The notes: a model not told the origin generated them from the letters alone. DNA of 10,595 bases from Marinilabiliales bacterium (GCA_002869465.1 PKSW01000342.1:1-10595); one strand, 5' to 3'; positions 1-6,817 are shown, numbered from the stretch's first letter. Numbers and translations: made by a program.

Positions 1-9
1 ATGAGTAAA

Positions 10-37
10 CCGGTTTTTGTTTAAAGCTTAAAACCGG
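10..37. repeat. 8-bp perfect inverted repeat at the left edge
   Basis: CCGGTTTT at 10-17 is exactly complementary to AAAACCGG at 30-37, with a 12-nt AT-rich loop. Neither strand has a clear T-tract after the hairpin, so a standard intrinsic terminator is not well supported. It may be the end of a structure belonging to a gene left of the window. The rest of 1-216 has no open reading frame of note; it is AT-rich and holds one further short hairpin at 92-111 (ATTCAAT, 6-nt loop, ATTGAAT). Confidence 0.4.
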
Positions 38-216
38 GGAAACGTTCCTGCACCTGTCTGAATAATTAAAATAGAGTTATTACGAACAGATATTCAATTT
101 ATGTATTGAATTTGATGTTGTATCGGCGCCTGAACTGAATTATAAGACCCGAAACAGGATTTAGTTTAAAAACATTTATTTTCGTTTACAATGAATTAAT
201 TTCGCTTACGTTATTT

Positions 217-228
217 ATACCTAGGTAT
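217..228. promoter_or_regulatory. 12-bp perfect palindrome, candidate operator
   Basis: ATACCTAGGTAT reads identically on both strands. It ends 17 bp before the TAAATTTG -7 element at 246-253, so it sits where the -33 element of a Bacteroidota promoter would be. That position is typical for a dimeric regulator. No regulator gene is visible in the window, so its use as an operator is inference. Confidence 0.35.
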
Positions 229-245
229 TTAATCGATAGTTTAAT

Positions 246-253
246 TAAATTTG
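246..253 (+). promoter_or_regulatory. Candidate Bacteroidota -7 promoter element for the PIG-L-like gene
   Basis: TAAATTTG matches the TAnnTTTG -7 consensus of Bacteroidota sigma-70-type promoters. It lies 53 bp before the ATG at 307. No TTTG -33 element is evident; a palindrome occupies that place. The leader between promoter and start contains an imperfect inverted repeat (about 262-271 with 279-288, one bulged A) that could form a weak hairpin around AGTTAGC. Confidence 0.45.
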
Positions 254-306
254 AGAGGCGCATATAAAACAAGTTAGCTGTTTATATAAAAAACACATCT
301 ATTATT

Positions 307-1191
307 ATGGGAACTATTAAATTGATAACATTAGTGGTTTTAATTACTACTATGGCTGCATGCACCTATAAACCAACCATTGAAGATCTTAAAAAATTTG
401 CCGCCACAGAGAACTATCCGGAAGATAGTTATTTGGATACCGTGGCTAATAAAAGAGCCTTAGTAATAGTTGCGCATGATGACGATGATTGCATGATGTC
501 AGGAACAATTGCCAAACTAACAGCAAATGGCTGGACGATCAAGCAGCTAAGCTTTGAGCTGCATCATATGCCCGGAGAGAATAAAAATCCTGCACATATT
601 ATTTGCGAGGGTTCCGAAAAAATATTAGAAGACGGTCTTTATCGCCCGGGGGAAGACACAGTGAAATATCCCTATATGCCGATACCTTATGATGAGATTA
701 AAAACCAGTATCTTCATGAAAAAGTAGCGGATGCTTTAATAACACAAATAAATGAATTTAATCCCTCTGTACTATTCACGCTTGATAATATTAAAGGAGG
801 GTATGGTCATCCGGATCATGTTTTTTTAAGTCAACTGGTTTTAGATTTATTCAATGAAGGCAAAATTAATGCGCAATGGATTTATCAGAGTGTTTTAACA
901 AAACATGTGGAAACAGAGATAGATAAATATATGACACCAAAAATGGAAAAATGGGGTTATCCACAAGCGAGTCCGGCAGCCAACGAATTATATGGAATTG
1001 AAGGAATGCCTGAAGCAGTCGTCCAAATTAATATTATAAATCAGGCAGAAATAAAAATGGCTTACTTAAGGGCATACCCGGAGAATGTAAGGAAGAACCT
1101 TAGAAAATTCCTCATCTATTATGAAGATTTTGACGCTGAAACTTACTTCTCTGTTTGGGATAGGGAGTTTTTCAGGACAATAGAAAAATAA
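307..1191 (+). CDS. PIG-L family deacetylase-like lipoprotein
   Basis: A 294-residue protein of the PIG-L/LmbE family, metal-dependent hydrolases that deacetylate N-acetylglucosamine-type substrates (MshB and BshB are examples). The N-terminus (MGTIKLITLVVLITTMAAC) is a short hydrophobic signal with a lipobox-like end, so Cys19 is probably lipidated and the protein sits on an envelope membrane facing the periplasm or outside. The family's AHPDDE metal/catalytic motif appears here as AHDDDD at residues 56-61: His57, Asp59 and Asp60 are kept, Pro becomes Asp and Glu becomes Asp. The second metal motif is GHPDH at 167-171. A TAAATTTG promoter element lies upstream, and the gene is followed 9 bp later by a long inverted-repeat element. 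It stands alone and does not belong to the glucan genes further right. The family call is good; the substrate is unknown, and the envelope location argues against thiol biosynthesis and for polysaccharide or glycolipid trimming. Confidence 0.8.
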   Translation: MGTIKLITLVVLITTMAACTYKPTIEDLKKFAATENYPEDSYLDTVANKRALVIVAHDDDDCMMSGTIAKLTANGWTIKQLSFELHHMPGENKNPAHIICEGSEKILEDGLYRPGEDTVKYPYMPIPYDEIKNQYLHEKVADALITQINEFNPSVLFTLDNIKGGYGHPDHVFLSQLVLDLFNEGKINAQWIYQSVLTKHVETEIDKYMTPKMEKWGYPQASPAANELYGIEGMPEAVVQINIINQAEIKMAYLRAYPENVRKNLRKFLIYYEDFDAETYFSVWDREFFRTIEK

Positions 1192-1200
1192 TACCGAACC

Positions 1201-1331
1201 GCTAACAAAGGCTATACCCAATAAGGGTTTTAGTTGTAAATTGAAAGTAAATGCAAATAATATAAATTAGTAATAAATTGAAACGGAAAAGCATAGAAAT
1301 CCCTTACTGGGCATAGCCTAAACCGTTAACC
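1201..1331. repeat. attC-like imperfect inverted-repeat element
   Basis: GGCTATACCCAATAAGGG at 1210-1227 pairs with CCCTTACTGGGCATAGCC at 1301-1318: 16 of 18 positions match, and both mismatches would be G-T wobbles if the bottom strand folded. Outside these arms lie TAAC (1203-1206) and GTTA (1325-1328), which also pair, separated from the arms by unequal spacers (AAA versus TAAACC). The 73-nt centre is AT-rich. Nested outer boxes, asymmetric spacers, long inner arms and a variable centre within about 130 bp is the layout of an integron attC site. The outer boxes fit the RYYYAAC / GTTRRRY consensus only partly (CGCTAAC fits 5 of 7, GTTAACC fits 6 of 7). No integrase is in the window. Alternatives are a Bacteroidota intergenic REP-like element or a bidirectional terminator-like hairpin. 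Confidence 0.45.
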
Positions 1332-1353
1332 ACGCAAAAAATCCAGAATAACT

Positions 1354-1779
1354 ATGGAAAAACTTGATAACAAAGCCATTATTCGACGATTTGTCGAAGA
1401 AATAGAAAATACGGGAGATGTATCCAATATCCATGAATTCATATCAGAAGATTATACGGAAATATATGAAGGTGAGCGATACCCGATTGGAATACAAGGA
1501 GCCATAGATCATGTGCTTGGCGTAAGGAAGGTTTTTCCTGATCTGAAACTGACTATAGAAAATCAGATATCCGAAGGTGATTGGGTTGCGACCATCTATT
1601 CAGTTACTGGCACGTTTAAGGAAAACTGGGATTATTTAGGGATTAAGTCTACCGGAAAGCAAATCACATTCACCGGGGTTAATGTTGACCGAGTAGCAGA
1701 TGGTAAGATTATCGAGCATGGAGGTGCTGCAAACCTACTTGGCCCCCTGCTTGATGCCGCTGCAATCATCAGGAAATAA
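1354..1779 (+). CDS. SnoaL-like ester cyclase family protein
   Basis: A 141-residue single-domain protein of the SnoaL-like polyketide/ester cyclase group within the NTF2-like fold. The family pattern is visible: an N-terminal helix (NKAIIRRFVEEIENTGD), an FISEDY segment near residues 29-34, FPDLKLTIENQISEGDWVA at about 61-79, the GTFKENWDYLGIKSTGK stretch near 86-102, and the closing VDRVADGKIIEHGGAAN strand-loop near 111-127. Length is normal for the family and there is no signal peptide, so it is cytoplasmic. The ATG lies 22 bp after the attC-like element, with an A-rich leader; no TAnnTTTG promoter was found in the 162-bp gap before it, so transcription may come from upstream. Most such proteins have no known substrate, and none is claimed. 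It has no evident link with its neighbours, which fits a cassette-like accessory region. Confidence 0.75.
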   Translation: MEKLDNKAIIRRFVEEIENTGDVSNIHEFISEDYTEIYEGERYPIGIQGAIDHVLGVRKVFPDLKLTIENQISEGDWVATIYSVTGTFKENWDYLGIKSTGKQITFTGVNVDRVADGKIIEHGGAANLLGPLLDAAAIIRK

Positions 1780-1864
1780 AAATTTTGAAATTAAATAAAA
1801 GGATTGATTAAAATACAGAGCTTAACAAATGCATTCGGCCGGAAAATATAAAAACAGGACCAAT

Positions 1865-1872
1865 TAAATTTG
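1865..1872 (+). promoter_or_regulatory. Candidate -7 promoter element for the TfoX-domain gene
   Basis: TAAATTTG matches TAnnTTTG and lies 46 bp before the ATG at 1919. The surrounding 12 bases (1862-1873, AATTAAATTTGA) are identical to 243-254 upstream of the PIG-L-like gene, with similar distance to the start codon. No -33 element is clear. Confidence 0.4.
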
Positions 1873-1918
1873 AATATGCCGATGGGAACGAAAATGTTTT
1901 CAGATGCAAATGAAATAG

Positions 1919-2251
1919 ATGGCAACTCATATAGAATTCGTGGATTTCGTTGTGGACCAGATTGAAAACTCTGGTGACATCACTGCTAAAAGTATGTTTG
2001 GGGAATATGGAATCTTCTCAAATGGAAAAATTTTCGGACTTATCTGCGATAATAAACTATTTATCAAACCTACCCAGGCGGGTCGTGCTTTCATAAAAGA
2101 GGTGGTTGAAGCGCCACCTTATCCTGGGGCAAAAATGAGTTTCCTGATAGAAGATAAAATTGAAGATAGGGAATGGCTCAGTGAATTGGTAAGAATTACT
2201 CTGAAAGAACTTCCCGAGCCCAGACCCAGGAAAAAGAAAATAAAAAAGTAA
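1919..2251 (+). CDS. TfoX/Sxy N-terminal domain protein
   Basis: A 110-residue protein consisting of little more than a TfoX N-terminal domain. The typical core is present: KSMFGEYGIFSNGKIFGLICDNKLFIK at about residues 24-50, then a middle segment with PPYPGAKMSF near 66-75 and a final helix REWLSELVRITLKEL. The C-terminus is a basic tail rich in Arg and Lys (about 102-110) that could touch nucleic acid. TfoX/Sxy activates competence genes in gamma-proteobacteria, but stand-alone N-terminal-domain proteins in other phyla have no established role, and competence is not implied here. The start is well fixed: the codon just before the ATG is an in-frame TAG. A TAAATTTG promoter element lies upstream, so it is probably its own transcription unit. 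It converges on the kinase-like operon, with 71 bp between stop codons. Confidence 0.8.
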   Translation: MATHIEFVDFVVDQIENSGDITAKSMFGEYGIFSNGKIFGLICDNKLFIKPTQAGRAFIKEVVEAPPYPGAKMSFLIEDKIEDREWLSELVRITLKELPEPRPRKKKIKK

Positions 2252-2257
2252 ATGTGT

Positions 2258-2274
2258 TTTAGCATTAAGCTAAA
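2258..2274. terminator. Short hairpin between convergent genes, possible terminator
   Basis: TTTAGC (2258-2263) and GCTAAA (2269-2274) form a 6-bp stem with a 5-nt loop in the 71-bp gap between the TfoX-domain gene and the converging kinase operon. On the - strand the hairpin is followed after a few bases by a T-rich run (the complement of the A-rich end of the TfoX gene), so it might terminate the leftward operon. The stem is weak, so support is limited. Confidence 0.25.
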
Positions 2275-2322
2275 GGGGAATTGAACTTAAAGAATAAAAT
2301 TTTGTGGTTTCTTACCTGAATG

Positions 2323-2967
2323 CTAATCATGATGAGCCCGCACCACTTGGTAATCTATATTCACAAACAGATCCGCTTTTGGTTTGATGGAAAGCACCTG
2401 CTGGTGTTCCTGCTCCAGCACCCGCATTCGGTATTCATTCTGCGGTTCTTTGCCGCGGTCTTTCTGGGCTTTTTTTGTTTCGTGGTAGGTTAGTTCAATA
2501 TAAACCCGTAAATCCACCCCATCTGTATTGATGGCATACAGGCCGTCAATTATCAGCATATCAATACCTTTGAAGTTGGTGGTGAGCTGGTCGATCTGCT
2601 CGGTTACCAGGTCGACGCAGGGCATGGTGGAGGTGCGGTCATTTTTAAAATCATCTATTACCCGGTTGATCTCATCCCACTTATATTCATTGAGCCCAAC
2701 TACGTTTTCAATGCCTTTATCCATGCGCCATTTGGTTCTTTCAAGCGGTAAAGTGTTATAAAAGTTATCGATATGGACGGGTTTGGCAAAAATGCCGTGT
2801 TTTCGCAAATCTTTAGCGATTACATGTGTTAACTCCGATTTTCCGGAACCCGACTCGCCGGAAATGGCTACAATATATTTATCTTTCTTGTTGTTGAGAA
2901 TTTCTTCAACAATAACCGCAGCAGCTTCGCGATGTTTGTCCTGGATTAATAAAACGTCTTCGAGCAT
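2323..2967 (-). CDS. Uridine kinase/phosphoribulokinase superfamily P-loop kinase (paralog A)
   Basis: A 214-residue cytoplasmic P-loop protein. The Walker A motif is GESGSGKS at 37-44. The IDNFY segment at 66-70 matches the QDSFY region of uridine kinases, whose Asp acts as catalytic base, so Asp67 is the likely equivalent. LIIDGLYAI at 138-146 corresponds to the uridine kinase segment with the second acidic residue (Asp141). KDRGKE at 169-174 resembles the Arg-containing lid. All expected catalytic positions are therefore filled. It is the last gene of a leftward operon, 10 bp after paralog B and downstream of the mutase-GH65 fusion. The superfamily covers kinases for uridine, ribulose phosphate, pantothenate and glycerate, so the substrate cannot be read from the motifs. 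Because phosphorolysis of a disaccharide leaves a free sugar, a sugar-kinase role is a reasonable guess from context, but only inference. Ordinary uridine kinase is possible but fits the operon poorly. Confidence 0.75.
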   Translation of the reverse strand: MLEDVLLIQDKHREAAAVIVEEILNNKKDKYIVAISGESGSGKSELTHVIAKDLRKHGIFAKPVHIDNFYNTLPLERTKWRMDKGIENVVGLNEYKWDEINRVIDDFKNDRTSTMPCVDLVTEQIDQLTTNFKGIDMLIIDGLYAINTDGVDLRVYIELTYHETKKAQKDRGKEPQNEYRMRVLEQEHQQVLSIKPKADLFVNIDYQVVRAHHD

Positions 2968-2977
2968 TTGTTTGATT

Positions 2978-3619
2978 TTATAAATGGTAACTGTTTAAAA
3001 ATAAATTGAAATCAATATAATAATCAGCCATTTTCTTCTGGCTTTGAACCGCTTCGTGTTCTTTTTCAAGTATTTTGTTCCTGAAACTGTCCATCACTTC
3101 TTTACCTGTATATTTTTGATTTTCATAGGTTTCTCTGTACGTTAGTTCCATGAAAATTTTATAATCGATGTGCTCGCAATGAAAAGCATACAATCCGCTG
3201 ATGATCAGCACTTCAATATCTTTAAAGTCCGTAGTTACTTCATCCACAAGGTCTGTATGCAGGTCCACCTGGGGCATGGTCATTTTTTTGCTATCCAGGA
3301 AACTTTGAATCGTTTTTTCGATCAGTTCCCAATCGTATTCCTCAACGCCTACCTCACTGATGCCGTGTTTTTGTCGCCACGCCCTTCTTTCGAGTGGTGG
3401 CACCTTGTAAAAATCAACCAGGTCAATACTTTTAGAAGGAATCCCTTTTATTTTAAACATACGACCTAGCAAATAAGCCAGTGTAGTTTTACCTGAACTC
3501 ACTTCACCTGCTATGGCAATGATATATTTTTTCTTGTCAATTTTTTGAGAAATTTTCTCAAAAACCAATTCTGCGGCCTGCGTATGGTGTTCCTTTATGG
3601 TAATTACATCGTTGAGCAT
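2978..3619 (-). CDS. Uridine kinase-like P-loop protein with degenerate active site (paralog B)
   Basis: A 213-residue protein that aligns with the adjacent paralog A over its whole length, with only single-residue gaps; both start with ML(E/N)DV and share the DFY/NFY-PLER-WR, TMP-VDL, GLYA, MELTY/IELTY and EKEHE/EQEHQ segments. Its P-loop is intact (GEVSSGKT, 38-45). Three positions important in uridine kinases differ: the catalytic-base Asp (Asp67 in A) is Val68 here, read as codon GTT; the acidic residue before GLYA (Asp141 in A) is Ser141, codon AGC; and the lid Arg of DRGKE is Thr (YTGKE). It probably still binds nucleotide but may not catalyse phosphoryl transfer as its sister does. It lies 3 bp after the mutase-GH65 fusion and 10 bp before paralog A, so translation is probably coupled. 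A heteromeric partner, a regulatory pseudokinase, or an enzyme with shifted chemistry (Asp66 and Asp69 are close by) are all possible. Confidence 0.7.
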   Translation of the reverse strand: MLNDVITIKEHHTQAAELVFEKISQKIDKKKYIIAIAGEVSSGKTTLAYLLGRMFKIKGIPSKSIDLVDFYKVPPLERRAWRQKHGISEVGVEEYDWELIEKTIQSFLDSKKMTMPQVDLHTDLVDEVTTDFKDIEVLIISGLYAFHCEHIDYKIFMELTYRETYENQKYTGKEVMDSFRNKILEKEHEAVQSQKKMADYYIDFNLFLNSYHL

Positions 3620-3622
3620 AAT

Positions 3623-6600
3623 TTAATAATGTATTTCAGCAGGTTTATCAGCCTGTAAGTAAAAGGTTTCATTAAGTACTTTTACCATTGCATCGGCGCT
3701 GGCAAAAATACATACTTTGTCGCTGGTGATGGTGATCGAATACTGCACTTTTTTAAATCCCAGTTTACATTTGATGCTTTTCCACTGGCCGGGCATGGTA
3801 GGTTCAATGGTCAGTATGTCGCTTCTCAGGTCGATACCTGCATAGGTTGATAATGCAATCATTACCGTGCCGGCCATTACCCCTGCATGGATGCCTTCGG
3901 CGGTGGTTCCGCCTTGTATGTCATTATAGTCACTAGACAAAGCATCGGAATATAGTTTCCAGCTTAACTCCTCATCGCCTGCCATATCGGCTAATTGGGC
4001 ATGCACCACACGACTTAGCGTGGAGCCATGGGAAGTGCGTTCCAGGTAATAGGCAAGATTTTTAGCCAGGTAATCAGATGGCAGTTTATAACCCAGATCG
4101 GTTAAAATCTGATCCACTTTTTCCTTGTCGAGGTTATAAAAAGTCATCAGTGCGTCCGCCTGCTTGGCTACCTTGTAGTCATCGGCCGATTTACCTTCGG
4201 CTTTCAGCAAACGATCCATCCGGTAGATATTGCTGTATTTTTCACGGTAGTAATCCCAGTCCAATTCTTTCAGGTCGAAATATCCGTCGTACTGCGAAAT
4301 GATGCCTTCGTTGGAAATTACAAGATTGATGCTCCGGTGGATTTCCCCCCAATGATTTATCTCGTCTTCTGAGAGAGAGATTTTTGAGAAAACTTCTTTT
4401 TTCGATGAATCACTCATGACGGAAAGCAGACCAGGGACTGTGCCCATCATCCAGCTGACCATGATATTGGTATAGGCATTGTCTTTCAGTCCGCCTTCCT
4501 CAGCATCAGGGTACATTTCATGGAATTCGTCAGGCCCCATAACACCTTTGATGGAATATTTACCGGTTGCAGAATCCAGTTTTGATTTGCTGGCCCAGAA
4601 ACGGCAGATTTCCAGGAACATTTCCATGCCGTATTTCTGCATGAAATCGATATCGTCAGTAATGTGGAAATACTGCCATGTATTGTAAGCGATGGCCAAT
4701 GAAACATGCCTTTGCAGCGAGCTGTGGTCTTCGCCCCATTCACCCGAAATGGGATTCAAATGCACTACCTGGGTTTCTTCCCGCCCGTCACTTCCACTTT
4801 GCCAGGGGAACATGGCGCCTTTATATCCATATGCTTTGGCATAGGCGCGTGCTTTCTCCAATCTCCGGTAACGGTACATCAAAATTGAACGGGCCACATT
4901 GGGAAAGTGAATATCATAAAATGGGAGGATGAATAATTCATCCCAGAAGATGTGGCCGCGGTAAGCTTCGCCATGCAGTCCACGGGCAGTTACGCTGGCA
5001 TCCAGTTTCACATTGTGGGGTGATGCAGATACCATCAGGTGGTAAATGTGCATCCGAAGTAATTTTTGCGATATGCGGTCACCTTCGATTTCAATATCGG
5101 CTTGTTGCCAGATGTCCTTCCATGCTTTTGTGCTGTCAATCAAGAGTTCATCAAATGAATTTACATTCTCAACATCCCACAAAGCCTGTGTCAATATATC
5201 TTTTTTATCAAATTGGGAGGTGCGAATACTTACCAGCTTTTCGATCTCAATGGTTTCTCCAGCTTTCGCTTCATGATCGATCATCGTGTAAACAATTCCA
5301 TCATCCATTGAAACACCGTATTCCACCAGTTGATCTGATCCATTTACACGAAATTGTAGTTTGGCAGTTTCCACAATCTCAATGTGGGATTGTGTTGTCC
5401 TGACTTTTAAGAATGTCGTTGGGCCATCACCACCCTGTTCCATAGGTTCAAGATGTTGCTGGTTCAGCGAGTTGTATCTTTTAACACCTTCATTTTTGTG
5501 GGTACCATCCAGCGAACTGCAAAAACTCATCGAACCGGAATAGTTCAGGGGTGTAACCCGGTATTTAATGGCGGCCAGGTGCATGTTGGCCATGCTTGCC
5601 ATCCGATAAGATTCGATCTTGGTCTTATGGCCTTCCGAATCCGTTACGATCATTGTTTTTGAAAGCAGCCCGTTTCTTAAATCCAGTTCCCTGCTGATAC
5701 TGTTGACGGTAGTTTTGTTCGGACTGAACCAACTTTCATCGTCAATTTTAAAATTGATCTTCAGCCAGTTGGGCACATTGACAAAATCCTCATTTTCAAT
5801 ATCCCTGCCTGAAATCGTCGTGATCAGCCTGTTGTACATGCCGGCAATGTAGGTTCCGGGATAATTGGATTCACTTGAAGTTGTTTCCTCCATAGCACCC
5901 CGGGTTCCGAAAAAACCATTTCCAATAGTTAACAATGCTTCACGCGATTTTTCTTTGTCTGGGTTATAATCGTTGTATTTCAGTTTCCAGTTATCTTCTT
6001 CTATACCTTTTTCAAACCAATCGTTGATATCGTTCAGCGTGATCTCTTCCAGGTCTTCAACAACGATATCTGCACCGTTGGCTTTCAGGGCTTCTACATT
6101 GTCTTCCCTGGCAAGCCCCAGAACTAGTCCGAAATTGCCATTCTTACCTGCCTGCACACCTGAAGTTGCATCTTCAACAACGATCGCATTGTGAGGTTCA
6201 ATACCCAGGTTTTTAGCAGCTGTCACGAAAATATCAGGAGCAGGTTTGCCTTTTAATCCTATGTCGGCTGAAACAACGCCATCAACCCGTGTTTCGATGA
6301 AATCCATCAGTCCGGCAGCCTTCAGAACACCTTCGGCATTTTTACTGGATGAGGCCACACCAATCCTGATGTCGTCTTTCTTCAATTGTTCGAGTAATCT
6401 GACGGTGGATGGATAAGCCTCAACCCCCTCATTTTTCAGCACTTCGTTAAAAGCAATATTTTTCCTGTTGCCCAATCCACATACAGTTTCTTCTTCGGGG
6501 TTGTCTTCAGGTGTTCCAAAAGGTAAAGAAATATTCCTGGAATCTAAAAATGACTTCACCCCATCATAGCGCGGCTTTCCGTCTACATAATGTAAGTAGT

Positions 6601-6760
6601 CTTCAGAAGTAAATTCCCTGAATGATTCTCCCTTTGTTTCTTCACGAAACCGCAGGTAATCGTCGAACATTTTTTTCCAGGCACGGCTGTGCACATTAGC
6701 CGTTTTGGTAATAACGCCATCAAGGTCGAAAATAACTGCTTCAAACTGGTGTTTTGACAT
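3623..6760 (-). CDS. Bifunctional beta-phosphoglucomutase / GH65 disaccharide phosphorylase fusion
   Basis: A 1045-residue cytoplasmic two-domain enzyme. Residues 1 to about 245 are a HAD-superfamily beta-phosphoglucomutase: FDLDGVITKT at 11-20 (Asp12 nucleophile, Asp14 acid/base), ASSSKN at 136-141, KPAPD with Lys172, and VVEDATSG at 194-201 (Glu196, Asp197). The cap contains DGKPRYDGV and VCGLGNRKN. Residues about 255-1045 are a GH65 phosphorylase: ARGLHGEAYRGHIFWDELF at 592-610, GYKGAMFPWQSGSDGREET at 645-663, the proposed general acid Glu745 in MGPDEFHEMY, HGSTLSRVVH at 911-920 and GTTAEGIHAG at 951-960 (likely phosphate region). GH65 phosphorylases invert, giving beta-glucose 1-phosphate, the substrate of the mutase, so the fusion channels a disaccharide to glucose 6-phosphate. 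From memory, both halves resemble the adjacent separate mycobacterial genes Rv3400/Rv3401. The disaccharide (trehalose, maltose, kojibiose or other) is not decided by sequence; the TreS-like neighbour points to trehalose or maltose. GH65 also holds hydrolases, but the mutase fusion favours a phosphorylase. It is first gene of the operon; the ATG has an A-rich leader. Confidence 0.9.
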   Translation of the reverse strand: MSKHQFEAVIFDLDGVITKTANVHSRAWKKMFDDYLRFREETKGESFREFTSEDYLHYVDGKPRYDGVKSFLDSRNISLPFGTPEDNPEEETVCGLGNRKNIAFNEVLKNEGVEAYPSTVRLLEQLKKDDIRIGVASSSKNAEGVLKAAGLMDFIETRVDGVVSADIGLKGKPAPDIFVTAAKNLGIEPHNAIVVEDATSGVQAGKNGNFGLVLGLAREDNVEALKANGADIVVEDLEEITLNDINDWFEKGIEEDNWKLKYNDYNPDKEKSREALLTIGNGFFGTRGAMEETTSSESNYPGTYIAGMYNRLITTISGRDIENEDFVNVPNWLKINFKIDDESWFSPNKTTVNSISRELDLRNGLLSKTMIVTDSEGHKTKIESYRMASMANMHLAAIKYRVTPLNYSGSMSFCSSLDGTHKNEGVKRYNSLNQQHLEPMEQGGDGPTTFLKVRTTQSHIEIVETAKLQFRVNGSDQLVEYGVSMDDGIVYTMIDHEAKAGETIEIEKLVSIRTSQFDKKDILTQALWDVENVNSFDELLIDSTKAWKDIWQQADIEIEGDRISQKLLRMHIYHLMVSASPHNVKLDASVTARGLHGEAYRGHIFWDELFILPFYDIHFPNVARSILMYRYRRLEKARAYAKAYGYKGAMFPWQSGSDGREETQVVHLNPISGEWGEDHSSLQRHVSLAIAYNTWQYFHITDDIDFMQKYGMEMFLEICRFWASKSKLDSATGKYSIKGVMGPDEFHEMYPDAEEGGLKDNAYTNIMVSWMMGTVPGLLSVMSDSSKKEVFSKISLSEDEINHWGEIHRSINLVISNEGIISQYDGYFDLKELDWDYYREKYSNIYRMDRLLKAEGKSADDYKVAKQADALMTFYNLDKEKVDQILTDLGYKLPSDYLAKNLAYYLERTSHGSTLSRVVHAQLADMAGDEELSWKLYSDALSSDYNDIQGGTTAEGIHAGVMAGTVMIALSTYAGIDLRSDILTIEPTMPGQWKSIKCKLGFKKVQYSITITSDKVCIFASADAMVKVLNETFYLQADKPAEIHY

Positions 6761-6809
6761 GTGTGTTTAATTGTTGAATGAAATGCAAAATTCGTTATAA
6801 AATTGCTAA

Positions 6810-6817
6810 CAAAGGTA
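6810..6817 (-). promoter_or_regulatory. Candidate -7 promoter element for the mutase-GH65/kinase operon
   Basis: Read on the - strand, TACCTTTG matches the Bacteroidota TAnnTTTG consensus, 49 bp before the ATG at 6760. No TTTG -33 element was found. A 6-bp inverted repeat, TAATTC (6844-6849) and GAATTA (6856-6861), lies about 27 bp upstream of the -7 box and could be a regulator site, though it is short. The presence of this promoter suggests that the operon is transcribed separately from the cyclophilin/TreS-like pair upstream. Confidence 0.5.

Noticed and set aside
1..24. Short ATG frame at the left edge
   Set aside because: It has only seven codons before TAA and overlaps the inverted repeat at 10-37, so it is not a plausible gene.
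1820..1918. Second complete attC site after the SnoaL-like gene
   Set aside because: GCTTAAC at 1820-1826 fits the left box, but no GTTRRRY box or complementary inner arm was found before the next gene.
4371..4381. GA-rich dinucleotide run
   Set aside because: It is short and lies inside the intact GH65 coding frame, encoding ordinary residues (SLSED region), so it is not a separate repeat feature.
6805..6815. GCTAACAAAGG, identical to 1201-1211 at the left end of the attC-like element
   Set aside because: Only 11 bases match, no inverted partner follows, and here the sequence is explained as the complement of a TAnnTTTG promoter box.
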